Below are positions 1 to 10,381 of a stretch of DNA of 64,000 nucleotides, piece by piece (position 1 is the first letter of the stretch; every line of letters begins with the position of its first letter). Both the position numbers and the translations under genes were made by a program. The notes beneath the pieces were generated by a model, which saw only the letters and a program-made list of their open reading frames with translations, was not told the DNA's origin and ran no database searches. The stretch covers positions 186,001-250,000 of the forward strand of contig JAILWQ010000004.1 of NCBI GenBank assembly GCA_025698865.1. The letters are read 5' to 3'. The stretch comes from Erythrobacter sp. GTDB lineage: Bacteria > Pseudomonadota > Alphaproteobacteria > Sphingomonadales > Sphingomonadaceae.

Positions 1-269
1 GGCAATTCGATCCTGACGATCGCCCCCCGATCGAGCTCCGCGATGTCCATCGAGACGATTTCGCGCGCGCTCTCCACCAGTCCTTCCGACGCGGTGAAGC
101 CGACCGCGAAATCCTCGAGGTCTTGGGGGGTGCCGAGCATCACCGCATAGCCGAGGCCGTTATATTCGAAGGCGATCGGGCGTTCCTGCGCCAGAAAGCC
201 GGGCGGCTCGCGCCCTTCGCTCTCGCCCCAGGCGATACGGGAACGGGGAGTGGGGCGGCGGGGCGGCAT
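1..269 (-). CDS. fdhD: FdhD, formate dehydrogenase accessory sulfurtransferase (N-terminal part, runs off left edge)
   Basis: This gene is absent from the ORF track because its 3' end lies beyond position 1. Reading the minus strand from the ATG at 267-269 gives MPPRRPTPRSRIAWGE, then PIAFEYNGLGYAVMLGTPQDLEDFAVGF and SEGLVESAREIVSMD. This is the characteristic N-terminal block of FdhD, which transfers sulfur from a cysteine desulfurase to the molybdenum cofactor of formate dehydrogenase. The start is supported by an AAGGGTGG ribosome-binding site about 3 nt upstream. The CxxC loop that carries sulfur is outside the window. The track ORF 160..345 on the same strand is a frame shadow of this gene. 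Confidence 0.9.
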   Translation of the reverse strand, partial: MPPRRPTPRSRIAWGESEGREPPGFLAQERPIAFEYNGLGYAVMLGTPQDLEDFAVGFTASEGLVESAREIVSMDIAELDRGAIVRIEL

Positions 270-456
270 TGCCACCCTTGGTAACGCCGGGCGAGCGCGG
301 GACAAGGGGTCGCGGGTACGGCGGCACGGGCCTGCCCCGGTGCATCGCAAGGCTGGCGGGTGATCTTGCGTAATCTGCCGATATTTGAACCGATTGCCGC
401 GGATCCTCGCGCTATCCGCTTTATAGATCGCGCGATGTGCGATAGGGGCTGCGGCC

Positions 457-1590
457 ATGGCGATTTCGACTCTCCGCGCTTTCGCCGCTTCCTGCACGCT
501 TGCGCTGACGATCGCCGTGGCAGGCTGCTCGGGAGAGGAGGCGGAGCCCGAGCAGACAGCCGTGCCGGTGGTCGCGCAGGATGTGTCCGTCCTGCCGGAA
601 ACGCTGGAGATCGAAGCCATCGGAACCGCGCGAGCGGCGACCTCGGCGGAGATCTTCGCGCAGAGCGCCGGGCTGGTGAATTCGGTGCTCTTCACCGCCG
701 GCGATTTCGTGCGCGAGGGCCAGCCTCTCCTGCGGCTCGATGCGCGTCAGGAACGCCTCGCGGTCGATGCCGCGGAGGTTTCGGTGCGCGAGGCCGACCA
801 GCTGCTCGGCCGCTATCGCCGGATCGAGGACACCGGCGCCATCTCCGAGAGCCAGATCGAGGCGGGCGAAACCGCGCTGGCTTCGGCGCGCGTCTCGCTG
901 CGTCAGGCGCAGGAGGAGCTGGCCGACCGGACGGTGAAAGCGCCCTTTTCCGGCCATGTCGGCCTGACCGAGATCGATCCGGGCGACCGGGTCAACGATT
1001 CCACCCCGATCACCCGCATCGACCAGCGCGGCACCCTGTTCGTCGATTTCCCCGCGCCCGAAGCCGTGTTCAGCAATCTGCGCCCCGGCCAGGTGATCGC
1101 GGTCCGGCCCTTTTCCGACCCCTCCCGCACCATCGACGCGCGGGTGGTGACAACCGACAGCCGCATCGCGCAGGACAGCCGCGATTTCATCGTGCGCGCC
1201 TCGATCCCCAATGCCGACGACCGGCTGCGCCCCGGCATGAGCTTCCGCGTGGTCTTCTCCCGCGCGGGCGAGAGCCGACCGGTCGTGCCCGAACAGGCGA
1301 TCGTGTGGGGCGGGGAAGGATCGCACATCTTCGTCGTGCGCGCTGGCAAGGCGGTGCGCGTGCCGGTGACCATCACCGCGCGGCGCGAGGGGCGGGTTTT
1401 CGTGGACGGCGCCGTGCGGGCCGATGACCGGGTGATCGTCGAAGGCGTCCAGAAGGTCCGCGACGGGCAGGACATCCGCCTCGTCCGCCCCCGCAACAGC
1501 CAACCCCAGCGCGTGCGGGTCGAAGGCTCCGGGCAGAGCGAGCGCGCGAGCGGGAACGACAGCGGAGCCGGGACCGGCAATGGCCGATAA
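457..1590 (+). CDS. RND efflux periplasmic adaptor (membrane fusion lipoprotein)
   Basis: 377 aa. The N-terminus is a lipoprotein signal with lipobox AVAG-C at Cys24, so it should be anchored in the inner membrane facing the periplasm. It shows the adaptor order of a barrel-sandwich hybrid (ARAATSAEIFAQSAGLV), a helical hairpin around residues 100-150 (QAQEELADRTVKAPFSG) and a beta-barrel domain. It bridges the RND permease encoded next (11-bp overlap) and the outer-membrane factor after that, forming a tripartite pump. The D-D signature in the permease points to organic/drug substrates rather than metals. The large opposite-strand ORF 421..1980 is a GC-rich shadow. Confidence 0.9.
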   Translation: MAISTLRAFAASCTLALTIAVAGCSGEEAEPEQTAVPVVAQDVSVLPETLEIEAIGTARAATSAEIFAQSAGLVNSVLFTAGDFVREGQPLLRLDARQERLAVDAAEVSVREADQLLGRYRRIEDTGAISESQIEAGETALASARVSLRQAQEELADRTVKAPFSGHVGLTEIDPGDRVNDSTPITRIDQRGTLFVDFPAPEAVFSNLRPGQVIAVRPFSDPSRTIDARVVTTDSRIAQDSRDFIVRASIPNADDRLRPGMSFRVVFSRAGESRPVVPEQAIVWGGEGSHIFVVRAGKAVRVPVTITARREGRVFVDGAVRADDRVIVEGVQKVRDGQDIRLVRPRNSQPQRVRVEGSGQSERASGNDSGAGTGNGR

Positions 1591-4500
1591 GCAGGACCTG
1601 CCGATGCTGGCGGTCAAGCGGCCGCTGCTGATCGGTGTCCTCAATCTGCTCATCGTCATCGCCGGGATCGCCGCCCTGCTCGGCGTCGAGGTGCGCGAAC
1701 TGCCCAATGTCGATCGCCCGATCGTCTCGGTCACCGCCAACCTGCCGGGCGCCGCGCCTGAGACGATGGATTCGGAGGTGACAAGCCTGCTGGAAAATGC
1801 GGTGGCGCGCGTGTCGGGCGTGCGCCAGATCCGGTCCTCGAGCGAGGAAAACAATTCCCGCATCCGGATCGAGTTCAATCCCGGCGTCGATCTCGACACC
1901 GCCGCATCGGACGTGCGCGAGGCGGTCAGCCGCGCGACCCGCGAACTGCCCGACCGGGTCGAACAGGTCACCGTGGTCAAGGCCGATCAGGACGCGCAGC
2001 CGATCATGACGCTGGCGGTCCTGTCGAACCGCTACGATCAGGCGGAGCTGACGCAGATCGTCGAGAACGACATCGTGCCCGAGCTGCTGGCCGCCGAGGG
2101 CGTCGCCAGCATCGAGGAATTCGGCACCCGCGCCCGGCAGATGCGGGTCTCGATCGATCCGGCGCGGCTCAACCGCTTCGGGCTGACCATTACCGACGTC
2201 GCCGATGCGTTGCAGGGCGCGCCCTACGACGTGCCGGTCGGCTCGTTCCGCTCCGATGCGCAGCAGCTGATCGTGCGGGCCGAGGCGAGCGCGACCGATC
2301 CGGCCCTGATCGAGAATGTTGTGATTTCCGGCACGACCCGCGTGGGCGATGTCGCCGATGCGGATTTCGCCCCCGCCAATGCGACCAATTTCGTGCGGCT
2401 CGACGGACAGCCGATCATCGGCCTAGGCGTGGTGCGTCAGGCGAGCTCGAACACGATCGAGATATCGAACTCGATCCGGGACGGGGTCGAGCGGCTGAAC
2501 GAGCGGTTCGACGATCTGCGGATCGAGGTGGTCTCCGACGATGCCGAATTCATCAGCATCTCGGTGCAGGAAGTGCTCATCACGCTGGCCTTCACCATCG
2601 CCGTGGTGGTGGCAACGATGCTGCTGTTCTTCCGCGCCTGGCGGCCGACCATCGTGCCGAGCGCGACGATCCCGGTGGCGCTGGTCGGCGTGGTCGCGGG
2701 CATCTGGATGACCGGTTTCTCGGTCAATCTGCTCACCCTGCTGGCGCTGGTGCTGGCCACCGGGCTGATCGTGGACGATGCCATCGTGGTGCTGGAGAAC
2801 GCACAGCGGCTGCAGAACAAGGGGCTCGGGCGGCGGGCGGCGGCGGTGGTGGGAACGCGGCAGGTGTTCTTCGCCGTGGTCGCGACCACCGCCGTGCTCG
2901 TCAGCGTCTTCGTGCCGATCAGCTTCCTGCCTTCCGAAGCCGGGCGCCTGTTCCGCGAGTTCGGCTTCGTGCTGGCGGTCTCGGTGATCCTCTCCTCCTT
3001 CGTGGCGCTCACGCTCGTGCCGGCGCTGGCGGCGAAGTTCGACCTCACGAGCGGCGATGCGGAACATGGCCGCCTGTCGCGCTGGGGGAGCAAGGCGAAC
3101 GCCTGGTACGAGGATCTCCTGCGCCGCTGTCTCGACCGGCCGAAACTGGTCGGTGTGGTTTCCATTGTTCTCGCGGTGCTGGCCGGGCTGCTCTATTCGC
3201 AGCTCGACAACGAGCTGGTGCCCGACGAGGACCGCGGCGTGGTGACCATCGATGCCAGCGGCCCCGACGGGGTCGGCATCGATTTCATGGACGGCGAGCT
3301 CGACGAGGTGGAGCAGGTCATCCAGCCCTATCTCGACGACGGGGTGATCCAGAGCACTTTCTCCATCGTCGGGCGCTACGATCCCAACCGCGTGCGGGTG
3401 ACGGCCCAGTTGTCCGACTGGGGCGACCGCGATCGCAGCCAGACCGAGATCGTGGAGGAGCTGAACGAGCCGCTGCAGGAAATCCCCGGATCGCGCATCA
3501 ACGCCCGCGGCCGGGGCACGCTCAGCTTCGGCGGCGGCGGCGAGGGGATCGAGGTCGCGCTGACCGGCGCCGATTACGGGACGATCTTCGGTTCGGCGCA
3601 GGCACTCGCCACCGCGATCGACACGCAGTCGGACATCCTCTCGAACGCCGAGATTTCCTACCAGCCGACCCAGCCGCAGCTCTCGATCCGGGTCGACCGG
3701 CAGCGCGCCGCCGATCTCGGCGTCGATCTCGACGACGTCGCGCAGACCCTGCGCGCGATGGTGGGCGGCGAGGACCTCGTCGATCTCAGCATCGGCGATC
3801 AGGCGGTGCCGATCTTCCTCACCGCCAAGGCCGTGAGCGTCACCAACCCCTCGGACCTGCGCAACCTCTACGTCCGCAGCGGAGAGAACGCGCTGGTGCC
3901 GCTCTCCAGCGTGACGGTGATCGAGGAACAGGGCATCGCCGCCGAACTCAACCGCACCGAACAGCGCCGCGCGATCGAGGTCAGCGCCAACATCGCCGCC
4001 GGCACGCCGCTGCGCGACGCAGTCGAGGAAATCGAGCGGCTGTCCGCCGAGACCCTGGGGCCGGGCATCGACATGATCCTGCAGGGCGATGCGCAGAGCC
4101 TGGAGGAGACGTCCAGCGACCTCCTGCTCACCTACGCCTTCGCGCTGGTGATCGTCTTCCTCGTGCTGGTGGCGCAGTTCGAGAGCCTGACGAGCGCGCT
4201 GGTCGTGCTTCTGACGGTTCCCTTCGCGCTCGCGGCGGCGGTGTTCTCGCTCTACATTTCCGGCGTGTCGCTCAACATCTATTCGCAGATCGGCCTCGTC
4301 ATGCTGATCGGGCTGATGGCCAAGAACGGCATTCTCATCGTCGAGTTCGCCGACCAGCTGCGCCACCAGGGGCGCAGCGTGCGCGAGGCGGTGGAAGAAG
4401 CGGCGGCGATCCGCCTGCGCCCGATCGCGATGACGCTGATCTCCACCGTGGTCGGCGCCCTGCCGCTGATCCTCGCGAGCGGAGCGGGATCGGAAGCCCG

Positions 4501-4681
4501 CCAGTCGATCGGCTGGGTGATCTTCGGCGGGCTCGGCCTTGCCGGGCTCTTCACGCTCTTCCTGACCCCGGTGATCTATCTCGCCGTTGCTCGCTTCGGC
4601 AATCCGCGCAGCGTCGACCTTGCGCGCCTGCGCGAAGAGATCGACGCGGTCGACGAAGACCACACCATGGCGCCGGCATGA
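1580..4681 (+). CDS. RND multidrug efflux permease (HAE family)
   Basis: 1033 aa, the full length of AcrB/MexB-type permeases. A membrane segment at about residues 13-33 is followed by a large periplasmic porter loop, a central membrane block around residues 335-480 with GLIVDDAIVVLENAQR, a second periplasmic loop, and a C-terminal membrane block around 860-1020 (GLMAKNGILIVEFADQ). The adjacent aspartates in TM4 (VDDAIVV) mark the proton-relay of the hydrophobe/amphiphile class. It starts inside the adaptor gene and overlaps the next gene by ATGA, so the three genes form a translationally coupled operon. The true substrate cannot be read from the sequence. Confidence 0.93.
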   Translation: MADKQDLPMLAVKRPLLIGVLNLLIVIAGIAALLGVEVRELPNVDRPIVSVTANLPGAAPETMDSEVTSLLENAVARVSGVRQIRSSSEENNSRIRIEFNPGVDLDTAASDVREAVSRATRELPDRVEQVTVVKADQDAQPIMTLAVLSNRYDQAELTQIVENDIVPELLAAEGVASIEEFGTRARQMRVSIDPARLNRFGLTITDVADALQGAPYDVPVGSFRSDAQQLIVRAEASATDPALIENVVISGTTRVGDVADADFAPANATNFVRLDGQPIIGLGVVRQASSNTIEISNSIRDGVERLNERFDDLRIEVVSDDAEFISISVQEVLITLAFTIAVVVATMLLFFRAWRPTIVPSATIPVALVGVVAGIWMTGFSVNLLTLLALVLATGLIVDDAIVVLENAQRLQNKGLGRRAAAVVGTRQVFFAVVATTAVLVSVFVPISFLPSEAGRLFREFGFVLAVSVILSSFVALTLVPALAAKFDLTSGDAEHGRLSRWGSKANAWYEDLLRRCLDRPKLVGVVSIVLAVLAGLLYSQLDNELVPDEDRGVVTIDASGPDGVGIDFMDGELDEVEQVIQPYLDDGVIQSTFSIVGRYDPNRVRVTAQLSDWGDRDRSQTEIVEELNEPLQEIPGSRINARGRGTLSFGGGGEGIEVALTGADYGTIFGSAQALATAIDTQSDILSNAEISYQPTQPQLSIRVDRQRAADLGVDLDDVAQTLRAMVGGEDLVDLSIGDQAVPIFLTAKAVSVTNPSDLRNLYVRSGENALVPLSSVTVIEEQGIAAELNRTEQRRAIEVSANIAAGTPLRDAVEEIERLSAETLGPGIDMILQGDAQSLEETSSDLLLTYAFALVIVFLVLVAQFESLTSALVVLLTVPFALAAAVFSLYISGVSLNIYSQIGLVMLIGLMAKNGILIVEFADQLRHQGRSVREAVEEAAAIRLRPIAMTLISTVVGALPLILASGAGSEARQSIGWVIFGGLGLAGLFTLFLTPVIYLAVARFGNPRSVDLARLREEIDAVDEDHTMAPA

Positions 4682-6066
4682 TCCGCCGCATGGGCACTTT
4701 CGCCGGCATGATGGCGGGCGGCGTCATGCTCTCGGCCTGCGCCGGGGGGCCGGAGCCCGAGCCGGAGCTCGTGGCAGTGGTCGCCCCGCCGCCGGTCTAC
4801 GCGACCGACCTGCCGCCCTCAGGACTGGATCAGGAATGGTGGGCCGGGTTCGAGGATCCGGAACTCGACGCGCTCGTCGAGCGCGGACTTGCCGTCAATC
4901 TCGACATCGATGCGGCCGCGGACCGTCTGGAAAGCGCGGCCGCGCTGCTGGCGGCCGAACGCTCCGACCGCCTGCCGTCCCTCGATGCGACGGGGGATGT
5001 CGGCCTCGATCTCGGCAGCGACAACCGCGTTCGCGCCGCAGCCGGGCTGTTCGGCCTGTTCGATCCCGACATCAACGGCAGGCTCGCGGCCGAGATCCGC
5101 GCGGCGGCGGCCGATTATGCCGAGGCGGACTATATCCTCGCAGACCAGCGCCGGCTGGTCGCCGCGGCCATCGCCAGCCAGTATATCGAATATCGCCGCA
5201 CCGGCGCGCAGCTCGATCTGCTCGATCAGTCGACCGATCTCCAGCAACAGACGCTGCGCATCGTCACGCTTCGTTTCGAGGCGGGGCTCGCCGCCAATCT
5301 CGATGTCCGGCGCGCCGCGACCGATCTGGCGCAGACCCGCGCGCGGCGGGGGCTGATCGCGATCTCGCGCTCCAATGCGGCGAACGCGCTCGCCGTGCTG
5401 CTCGCCGAGCCGCCCGGAACCTTCGCCCCCTCGAGCCCGCCGGGCGAGAACAACATTCCGGACTATGTGCGCGGCCCCGAGGCGGGCGTGCCGGCCGATC
5501 TGCTGCGTCGCCGGACCGACATCCTCGCCGCCGAAGCCCGGCTCGCGCAGGCGGCGGCGGCGATCGGGATCGAACAGGCCGATCTTCGCCCGTCCCTGAC
5601 CATTCCGGGAAGCGTGGGGATCGGCGACGGGCTGCTGGGTGGGCTGTTTCGCCAGTTCCTGGTCGGGGTCGGTGCCGCTCTCGACCTGCCGATCCTCGAC
5701 GGCGGGCGCCGCCGGGCCGAGATCGACGCCGCGCGGGCGGAAGGACGGGCGCGTCTCGCCGAATATCGCGCGACCTTCCTCGATGCGCTGGGTGAGGTGG
5801 AAAATGCGCTGGTCGCGATCGACGCCTATCAGCAGCGCAACGAGGATTTGCGCGAGGCGATCGAACAGAGCGAGACGGCGCTCGAGCAGTCGAACGCGCT
5901 CTACCGCGAAGGCCTCGCCTCGCTGTTCGACGTGCTCGACGCCCAGCGCCAGCTGATCGCCAGCCGCCAGTCGCTGATCGACAGCGAGGCCGCCCTCGCC
6001 GATTCCCACGTCGCCTTCAACGCCGCGATCGGCGCCCCGGGATACGAGGCGGGGCGGGCGCTCTAG
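4678..6066 (+). CDS. NodT-family RND outer-membrane factor lipoprotein
   Basis: 462 aa. The signal peptide ends in lipobox LSAC (Cys21), typical of NodT/OprM lipoproteins. Two repeated helical/strand halves are visible (about 60-250 and 270-450), with the family motif PADLLRRRTDILAAEARLAQA and a C-terminal YREGLASLFDVLDAQRQL. It completes the tripartite pump with the two upstream genes (ATGA overlap with the permease). It converges on guaA with only 7 bp between stop codons, and I see no hairpin terminator there. Confidence 0.92.
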   Translation: MIRRMGTFAGMMAGGVMLSACAGGPEPEPELVAVVAPPPVYATDLPPSGLDQEWWAGFEDPELDALVERGLAVNLDIDAAADRLESAAALLAAERSDRLPSLDATGDVGLDLGSDNRVRAAAGLFGLFDPDINGRLAAEIRAAAADYAEADYILADQRRLVAAAIASQYIEYRRTGAQLDLLDQSTDLQQQTLRIVTLRFEAGLAANLDVRRAATDLAQTRARRGLIAISRSNAANALAVLLAEPPGTFAPSSPPGENNIPDYVRGPEAGVPADLLRRRTDILAAEARLAQAAAAIGIEQADLRPSLTIPGSVGIGDGLLGGLFRQFLVGVGAALDLPILDGGRRRAEIDAARAEGRARLAEYRATFLDALGEVENALVAIDAYQQRNEDLREAIEQSETALEQSNALYREGLASLFDVLDAQRQLIASRQSLIDSEAALADSHVAFNAAIGAPGYEAGRAL

Positions 6067-6073
6067 CGGGGGG

Positions 6074-7678
6074 TCACTCCCACTCGATCGTGCCGGGCGG
6101 CTTGCTGGTGTAGTCGTAGACGACGCGGTTGATGCCCTTCACCTCGTTGACGATGCGGGTGGCGCACTGGGTGAGGAAGCCGGCGTCGAAGGGATAGACG
6201 TCCGCCGTCATGCCGTCGGTGCTGGTCACCGCGCGGAGGGCACAGACGCTGTCATATGTGCGCCCGTCGCCCATCACGCCGACCGTCTTGACCGGGAGCA
6301 GCACGGCGAAGGCCTGCCAGATCGCGTCGTAGAGCCCGGCCTTGCGGATCTCGTCGAGATAGATCGCGTCGGCCTTGCGCAGGATGTCGCAGCGCTCCTT
6401 GGTGACCTCGCCCGGAATGCGGATCGCGAGGCCGGGGCCGGGGAAGGGATGGCGGCCGACGAAGACGTCCGGCAGGCCGAGCTCGCGGCCGAGATCGCGC
6501 ACCTCGTCCTTGAACAGTTCGCGCAAGGGTTCGACCAGTTGCATGTTCATGCGTTCGGGCAGGCCGCCGACATTGTGGTGGCTCTTGATCGTGACGCTCG
6601 GCCCACCGGTGAAGCTGACGCTCTCGATCACGTCGGGATAGAGTGTGCCCTGCGCGAGGAAATCCGCGCCGCCGATCTTTCGGGCTTCTTCCTCGAACAC
6701 GTCGATGAAGGTCTTGCCGATGAACTTGCGTTTCTTTTCAGGGTCGGTTTCGCCCGCAAGGCCCGAGAGGAACTGTTCCTCGACGTCCACATGGACGAGC
6801 GGGATGTTGTAGTGATCGCGGAACAGGGTGACGACCTGCTCGGCCTCGTTCATCCGCATCAGTCCGTGATCGACGAAGACGCAGGTCAGCTGGTCGCCGA
6901 TCGCCTCATGGATCAGCACCGCGGCGACCGCCGAATCGACGCCGCCGGACAGGCCGCAGATGACCTTGCCATCCCCCACCTGCTCGCGGATCTCGGCGAT
7001 CTTGGTCGCGCGGAACTCGGCCATGGTCCAGTCGCCGGCCAGCCCGCAGACATGGCGCGCGAAATTGGCGATCAGCTTCGCCCCGTCCGGCGTGTGGACG
7101 ACTTCGGGGTGGAACTGGATGCCGTAATATCTGCGCGCCTCGTCGGCGATCACGGCGAAGGGCGCGCCGTCGCTGGTGGCGACGATCTCGAACCCGTCGG
7201 CGAAGCGGGTGACCTTGTCGCCATGGCTCATCCAGACCTGGTGGCGCTCGCCCTCCTCCCACAATCCGTCGAACAGGGCGCAGGGCTTGGTGACGGTGAG
7301 GAAGGCGCGGCCGAATTCGCCGCCTTCGCCCGTTTCGTGCCCGGGGCGGACCTCGCCGCCGAGCTGGTGGGTCATTACCTGCTGGCCGTAGCAGATGCCG
7401 AGGATGGGCAGGCCGCTGTCGAACAGGCATTGGGGCGCGCGCGGGCTCCCTTCGTCCGGCACGCTGGCGGGCGATCCAGACAGGACGATGCCCTTGGGCT
7501 TCATCCGGTGGAAGGCTTCCTCGGCCTGCGTGAACGGCGCGATCTCGGAATAGACCCCGGCCTCGCGCACGCGGCGGGCGATGAGCTGGGTCACTTGGCT
7601 GCCGAAATCGACGATCAGTATCGAGTCAGGCAGGATCGAGTCGGGCTGGACGGAATCGGAGAGGGTGTCGGGCTGCAT
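6074..7678 (-). CDS. guaA: GMP synthase (glutamine-hydrolysing)
   Basis: Converts XMP to GMP with glutamine and ATP in de novo purine synthesis (cytoplasm). From the chosen start the protein is 534 aa. The class I amidotransferase domain shows GICYGQQ with the nucleophile Cys and HPEV with the catalytic His. The PP-loop is [13 protein letters not shown], and the C-terminal dimerisation domain ends in the invariant [10 protein letters not shown] start at MQPDTLSDS because family members begin close to the ILIVDFGSQ strand. The track start at 7741 would add 21 residues of unconvincing sequence. Neither start has a clear ribosome-binding site. The plus-strand ORF 6449..7915 is its antisense shadow. 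Confidence 0.96.
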   Translation of the reverse strand: MQPDTLSDSVQPDSILPDSILIVDFGSQVTQLIARRVREAGVYSEIAPFTQAEEAFHRMKPKGIVLSGSPASVPDEGSPRAPQCLFDSGLPILGICYGQQVMTHQLGGEVRPGHETGEGGEFGRAFLTVTKPCALFDGLWEEGERHQVWMSHGDKVTRFADGFEIVATSDGAPFAVIADEARRYYGIQFHPEVVHTPDGAKLIANFARHVCGLAGDWTMAEFRATKIAEIREQVGDGKVICGLSGGVDSAVAAVLIHEAIGDQLTCVFVDHGLMRMNEAEQVVTLFRDHYNIPLVHVDVEEQFLSGLAGETDPEKKRKFIGKTFIDVFEEEARKIGGADFLAQGTLYPDVIESVSFTGGPSVTIKSHHNVGGLPERMNMQLVEPLRELFKDEVRDLGRELGLPDVFVGRHPFPGPGLAIRIPGEVTKERCDILRKADAIYLDEIRKAGLYDAIWQAFAVLLPVKTVGVMGDGRTYDSVCALRAVTSTDGMTADVYPFDAGFLTQCATRIVNEVKGINRVVYDYTSKPPGTIEWE

Positions 7679-7857
7679 GGCGAGGCGGTTAGGCAGCGCT
7701 CCGCCGCCTGTCCAGATCGGCAAATCGCGCCAATTGCGCATTTTGCAACATCCGCTGACCTTAACTCACTTTCGTTCGCCGGCGAGCAACATTATTACAC
7801 CCTCAACCCGGCGGTTCACTCCCTCCCATTTCGGCCGTCGGACATCAGGAGAAAGAC

Positions 7858-7938
7858 ATGCGCTTCGCAGTCAACATCCTGGCCTTCCTTGCGGCGAGTG
7901 CAGTCAGCACCTTGATGCTGGTCCCCCACATCGCCTGA
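7858..7938 (+). CDS. candidate 26-aa small membrane protein
   Basis: Too short for the ORF track. ATG at 7858 is preceded by an excellent ribosome-binding site (CAGGAGAAAGAC-ATG). It encodes MRFAVNILAFLAASAVSTLM then LVPHIA and a TGA stop. The peptide is one hydrophobic helix with an N-terminal Arg, as in single-pass small membrane proteins or a cleaved leader. It sits alone between guaA and the acyl-CoA synthetase gene. Function unknown. The strong Shine-Dalgarno and clean helix are the only evidence; conservation was not checked. Confidence 0.5.
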   Translation: MRFAVNILAFLAASAVSTLMLVPHIA

Positions 7939-8041
7939 CCCACCGCCCGCAAGGCGACATGGCAGCGAGTAGAGACGCGGCCGCCGAATTCCTCTCCCCC
8001 AGAACCCCTTCGGCGGTCCGCGTCTCGAAAACCTCAACCAG

Positions 8042-9607
8042 TCAGGCCGGGTCGATATGCCGTGCCGCCATTTCGCGCAGCTCGCTCTTGAGCAGCTTGC
8101 CGATATGGCTGCGCGGCATTTCGTTTATGGGATGGAGCGCGGCGAGCCGCTGGGTCTTGCCGAGGCGGAAATTGACCGCGGCGAGGATGGTCTCGGCCGC
8201 CGCAGGATCGTCCGAATGATGCGCCAGACGCACGAAACCCACCGGCGTCTCTCCCCAGCGGCGCGAAGGCACGCCGATCACCGCCGCCTCGAGAACCTCG
8301 TCCTCCTCGAGCAGGGCGTTCTCCAGATCGACCGGGTAGATGTTGAACCCGCCCGAAATGATCATGTCCTTGGCCCGCCCGACCAGTTCGACGAAGCCGT
8401 CCGCATCCATGCGGCCGATGTCGCCCATGCGCTGCCACACCTCGCCGGTTTCGGGATCGATCCACTGGCCTTCGCGGGTCTTGTCGGGCTGGTTCCTGTA
8501 GCCGGCCATCATCGTGGCGCTGCGGCCGACGAGATTGCCGGGCGTGCCGGGGGCGACCTCGCGATCCTCGTCGTCGAGAACCTTCAGCTCGCTGCCCGGC
8601 GCGGGACGGCCGACCGTGTGCAGCTTGTCCGGGAATTCATGCGCGGCGAGGATGCAGACCACCCCGCCCTCGGTCATGGAATAGATTTCGACCAGCGCGC
8701 CCGGCATGCGGTCCAGCACCTCGCGCTTCAGTTCGGCGGAGAACGGGGCGGAGGTGCAGTACTTGATCGCCAGCGAGGACAGGTCGAACTCGGCGAAACG
8801 CGGCTCGTCCATCAGCCGCTGATACTGGACCGGGACGAGCATGGTGGTGGTCGCCCGATCGGCCTCGGCGAAGCCGAGCCATTTCACCGTGTCGAACTTG
8901 CCCATGATCCGCACCGAACCGCCCGCCAGCAGGGGCGCGAGAAAGGCGACCATGGTGGTGTTGGAATAGAGCGGGGTCGAGGCGAGCGCGCGCACGGGAA
9001 GGCCCGCCGCCAGATAGCTCGCCGCGGTCGAGCCGAATTGCCGCCAGCGCATCAGGTGCGAATGGACGATGCCCTTGGGCGTGCCGGTCGTCCCGCTCGA
9101 ATAGATGATGTTGAACGGGTCGGCGGAGTCGGGCTTGAAGTCGGGCGCGCGGGTTCCGACGGGCGCCATCCAGCCGTCCAGCGCCTCGTCCAGCACGATG
9201 CGCTCCATGCCGGGAAAGCTGTCTTCGCCCAGCTCTTCCAGCTTGGCGCGGTCCACGAAAATATGCCGCGCGCCGCTGTCCGCCGCCATTCCGGCGAGCT
9301 GCTCCGCGCTGGCGCTGGTGGTGAGCGGCGCGGCCACCCCGCCCGCGCGCACGGCGGCGAGGAATACCAAGGCATAGGCGATGGACGATGTGCCGAGTAT
9401 CGCGACCGATTGCCCGCGCTCGAGCCCGTCCGCCGCCAGCCGCGCCGCGATCCGCTCGATCCGGTCGACCATGTCGGACCAGCTCAGCGCGCCGCTCTCG
9501 TCGCGCAGGGCGACCGCTTCGGGCTGCACCTTGGCCCAGCAGGCGAAGATCGCGTGATAGGATCCGAAGGGTTGCGAGAGGTCGGCTGCGTCGGGGGCGT
9601 TTTCCAT
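8042..9607 (-). CDS. acyl-CoA synthetase / AMP-dependent ligase
   Basis: 521 aa adenylate-forming enzyme of the ANL superfamily. The P-loop-like A3 motif is IIYSSGTTGTPKGIVHSH (about residues 168-185), the A5 motif is YSMTEGG, and the adenylate-binding aspartate region is GEVWQRMGDIGRMDADGFVELVGRAKDMI. The C-terminal domain carries the catalytic lysine in PRSHIGKLLKSEL. It should activate a carboxylic acid to an acyl-adenylate and then load CoA. Whether the substrate is a fatty or aromatic acid cannot be told from sequence. It is transcribed leftward and appears monocistronic. Confidence 0.9.
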   Translation of the reverse strand: MENAPDAADLSQPFGSYHAIFACWAKVQPEAVALRDESGALSWSDMVDRIERIAARLAADGLERGQSVAILGTSSIAYALVFLAAVRAGGVAAPLTTSASAEQLAGMAADSGARHIFVDRAKLEELGEDSFPGMERIVLDEALDGWMAPVGTRAPDFKPDSADPFNIIYSSGTTGTPKGIVHSHLMRWRQFGSTAASYLAAGLPVRALASTPLYSNTTMVAFLAPLLAGGSVRIMGKFDTVKWLGFAEADRATTTMLVPVQYQRLMDEPRFAEFDLSSLAIKYCTSAPFSAELKREVLDRMPGALVEIYSMTEGGVVCILAAHEFPDKLHTVGRPAPGSELKVLDDEDREVAPGTPGNLVGRSATMMAGYRNQPDKTREGQWIDPETGEVWQRMGDIGRMDADGFVELVGRAKDMIISGGFNIYPVDLENALLEEDEVLEAAVIGVPSRRWGETPVGFVRLAHHSDDPAAAETILAAVNFRLGKTQRLAALHPINEMPRSHIGKLLKSELREMAARHIDPA

Positions 9608-9656
9608 CGCCCCACCCTATCGCCAAGCCGCGCGCTGTCGAGCCCCGCCGATCGCT

Positions 9657-10381
9657 CTAGCCTCCGCCGAGGCTCCCGAGAACGAAGGCGAGGATCACGC
9701 CAAGCGCGGTGGCGATCCCGGCCATGTAGTGATCTTCCTTGAAGGCCTTGGGAAAGACCTCGGTCGCCAGGCTCGCCACCACGGCTCCGGCGGCAAAGCA
9801 GCGGATGACGGCAAGCGTCCCCTCCCCCACACCGGAAAGCAGCAGATTGCCCGCGATCGCCGCCACCGAAAGAAGGATGGCGGTCGCGGTCCACAGCAGC
9901 ATGATCCGCCCCTTCGACTTACCGCCGCCCTGGCCGCCGCCCTGGCTCCCGCCCTGCCCCATGTCGCGCGCACCGCCTGCCGCTTCGGGCAGGTTGGAGA
10001 GCAGGATCGACCCGGCGAGCGCGGCCACTTCCAGCCCGCCCGCACCGATCAGGGCGACGCCGAGCGCGAGGTTTTCCGGTATCCCGTCGAGCGTGATCGC
10101 GGCCAGCAGCCCGCCGCCCGAATCCGAGCCCCATTTGCGCTTGATCAGCCAGTCGCTCGCCGTGAACACCGCCGCCCCGGCCGCGACGCCGAGCATGGCG
10201 TGAAAGATGCTGCTCATGTCGATCGACGGCTCGATCAACTCGCTCGTCACCGACAACAGCAGCGCGCCGCCCGCCAGCGCGACCAGAAATCCCTCGAGCC
10301 TTTCGGGCAGCTTGCCGTAGATGCCCCATGCGGCCCCGGCGACCAGCGCGCCCGAGACCACCAGCACCACGGAAAACAGCA

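Noticed and set aside
160-345. 61-aa minus-strand ORF at the window start
   Set aside because: Out of frame with the recognisable FdhD sequence on the same strand, which explains the region better.
421-4663. Long minus-strand ORFs (421..1980, 2423..4663) opposite the RND pump genes
   Set aside because: They are antisense frames of high-GC coding sequence, with no domains and low-complexity His/Arg/Asp composition.
6449-7915. 488-aa plus-strand ORF across guaA
   Set aside because: Antisense shadow of guaA, whose motifs are intact on the minus strand.
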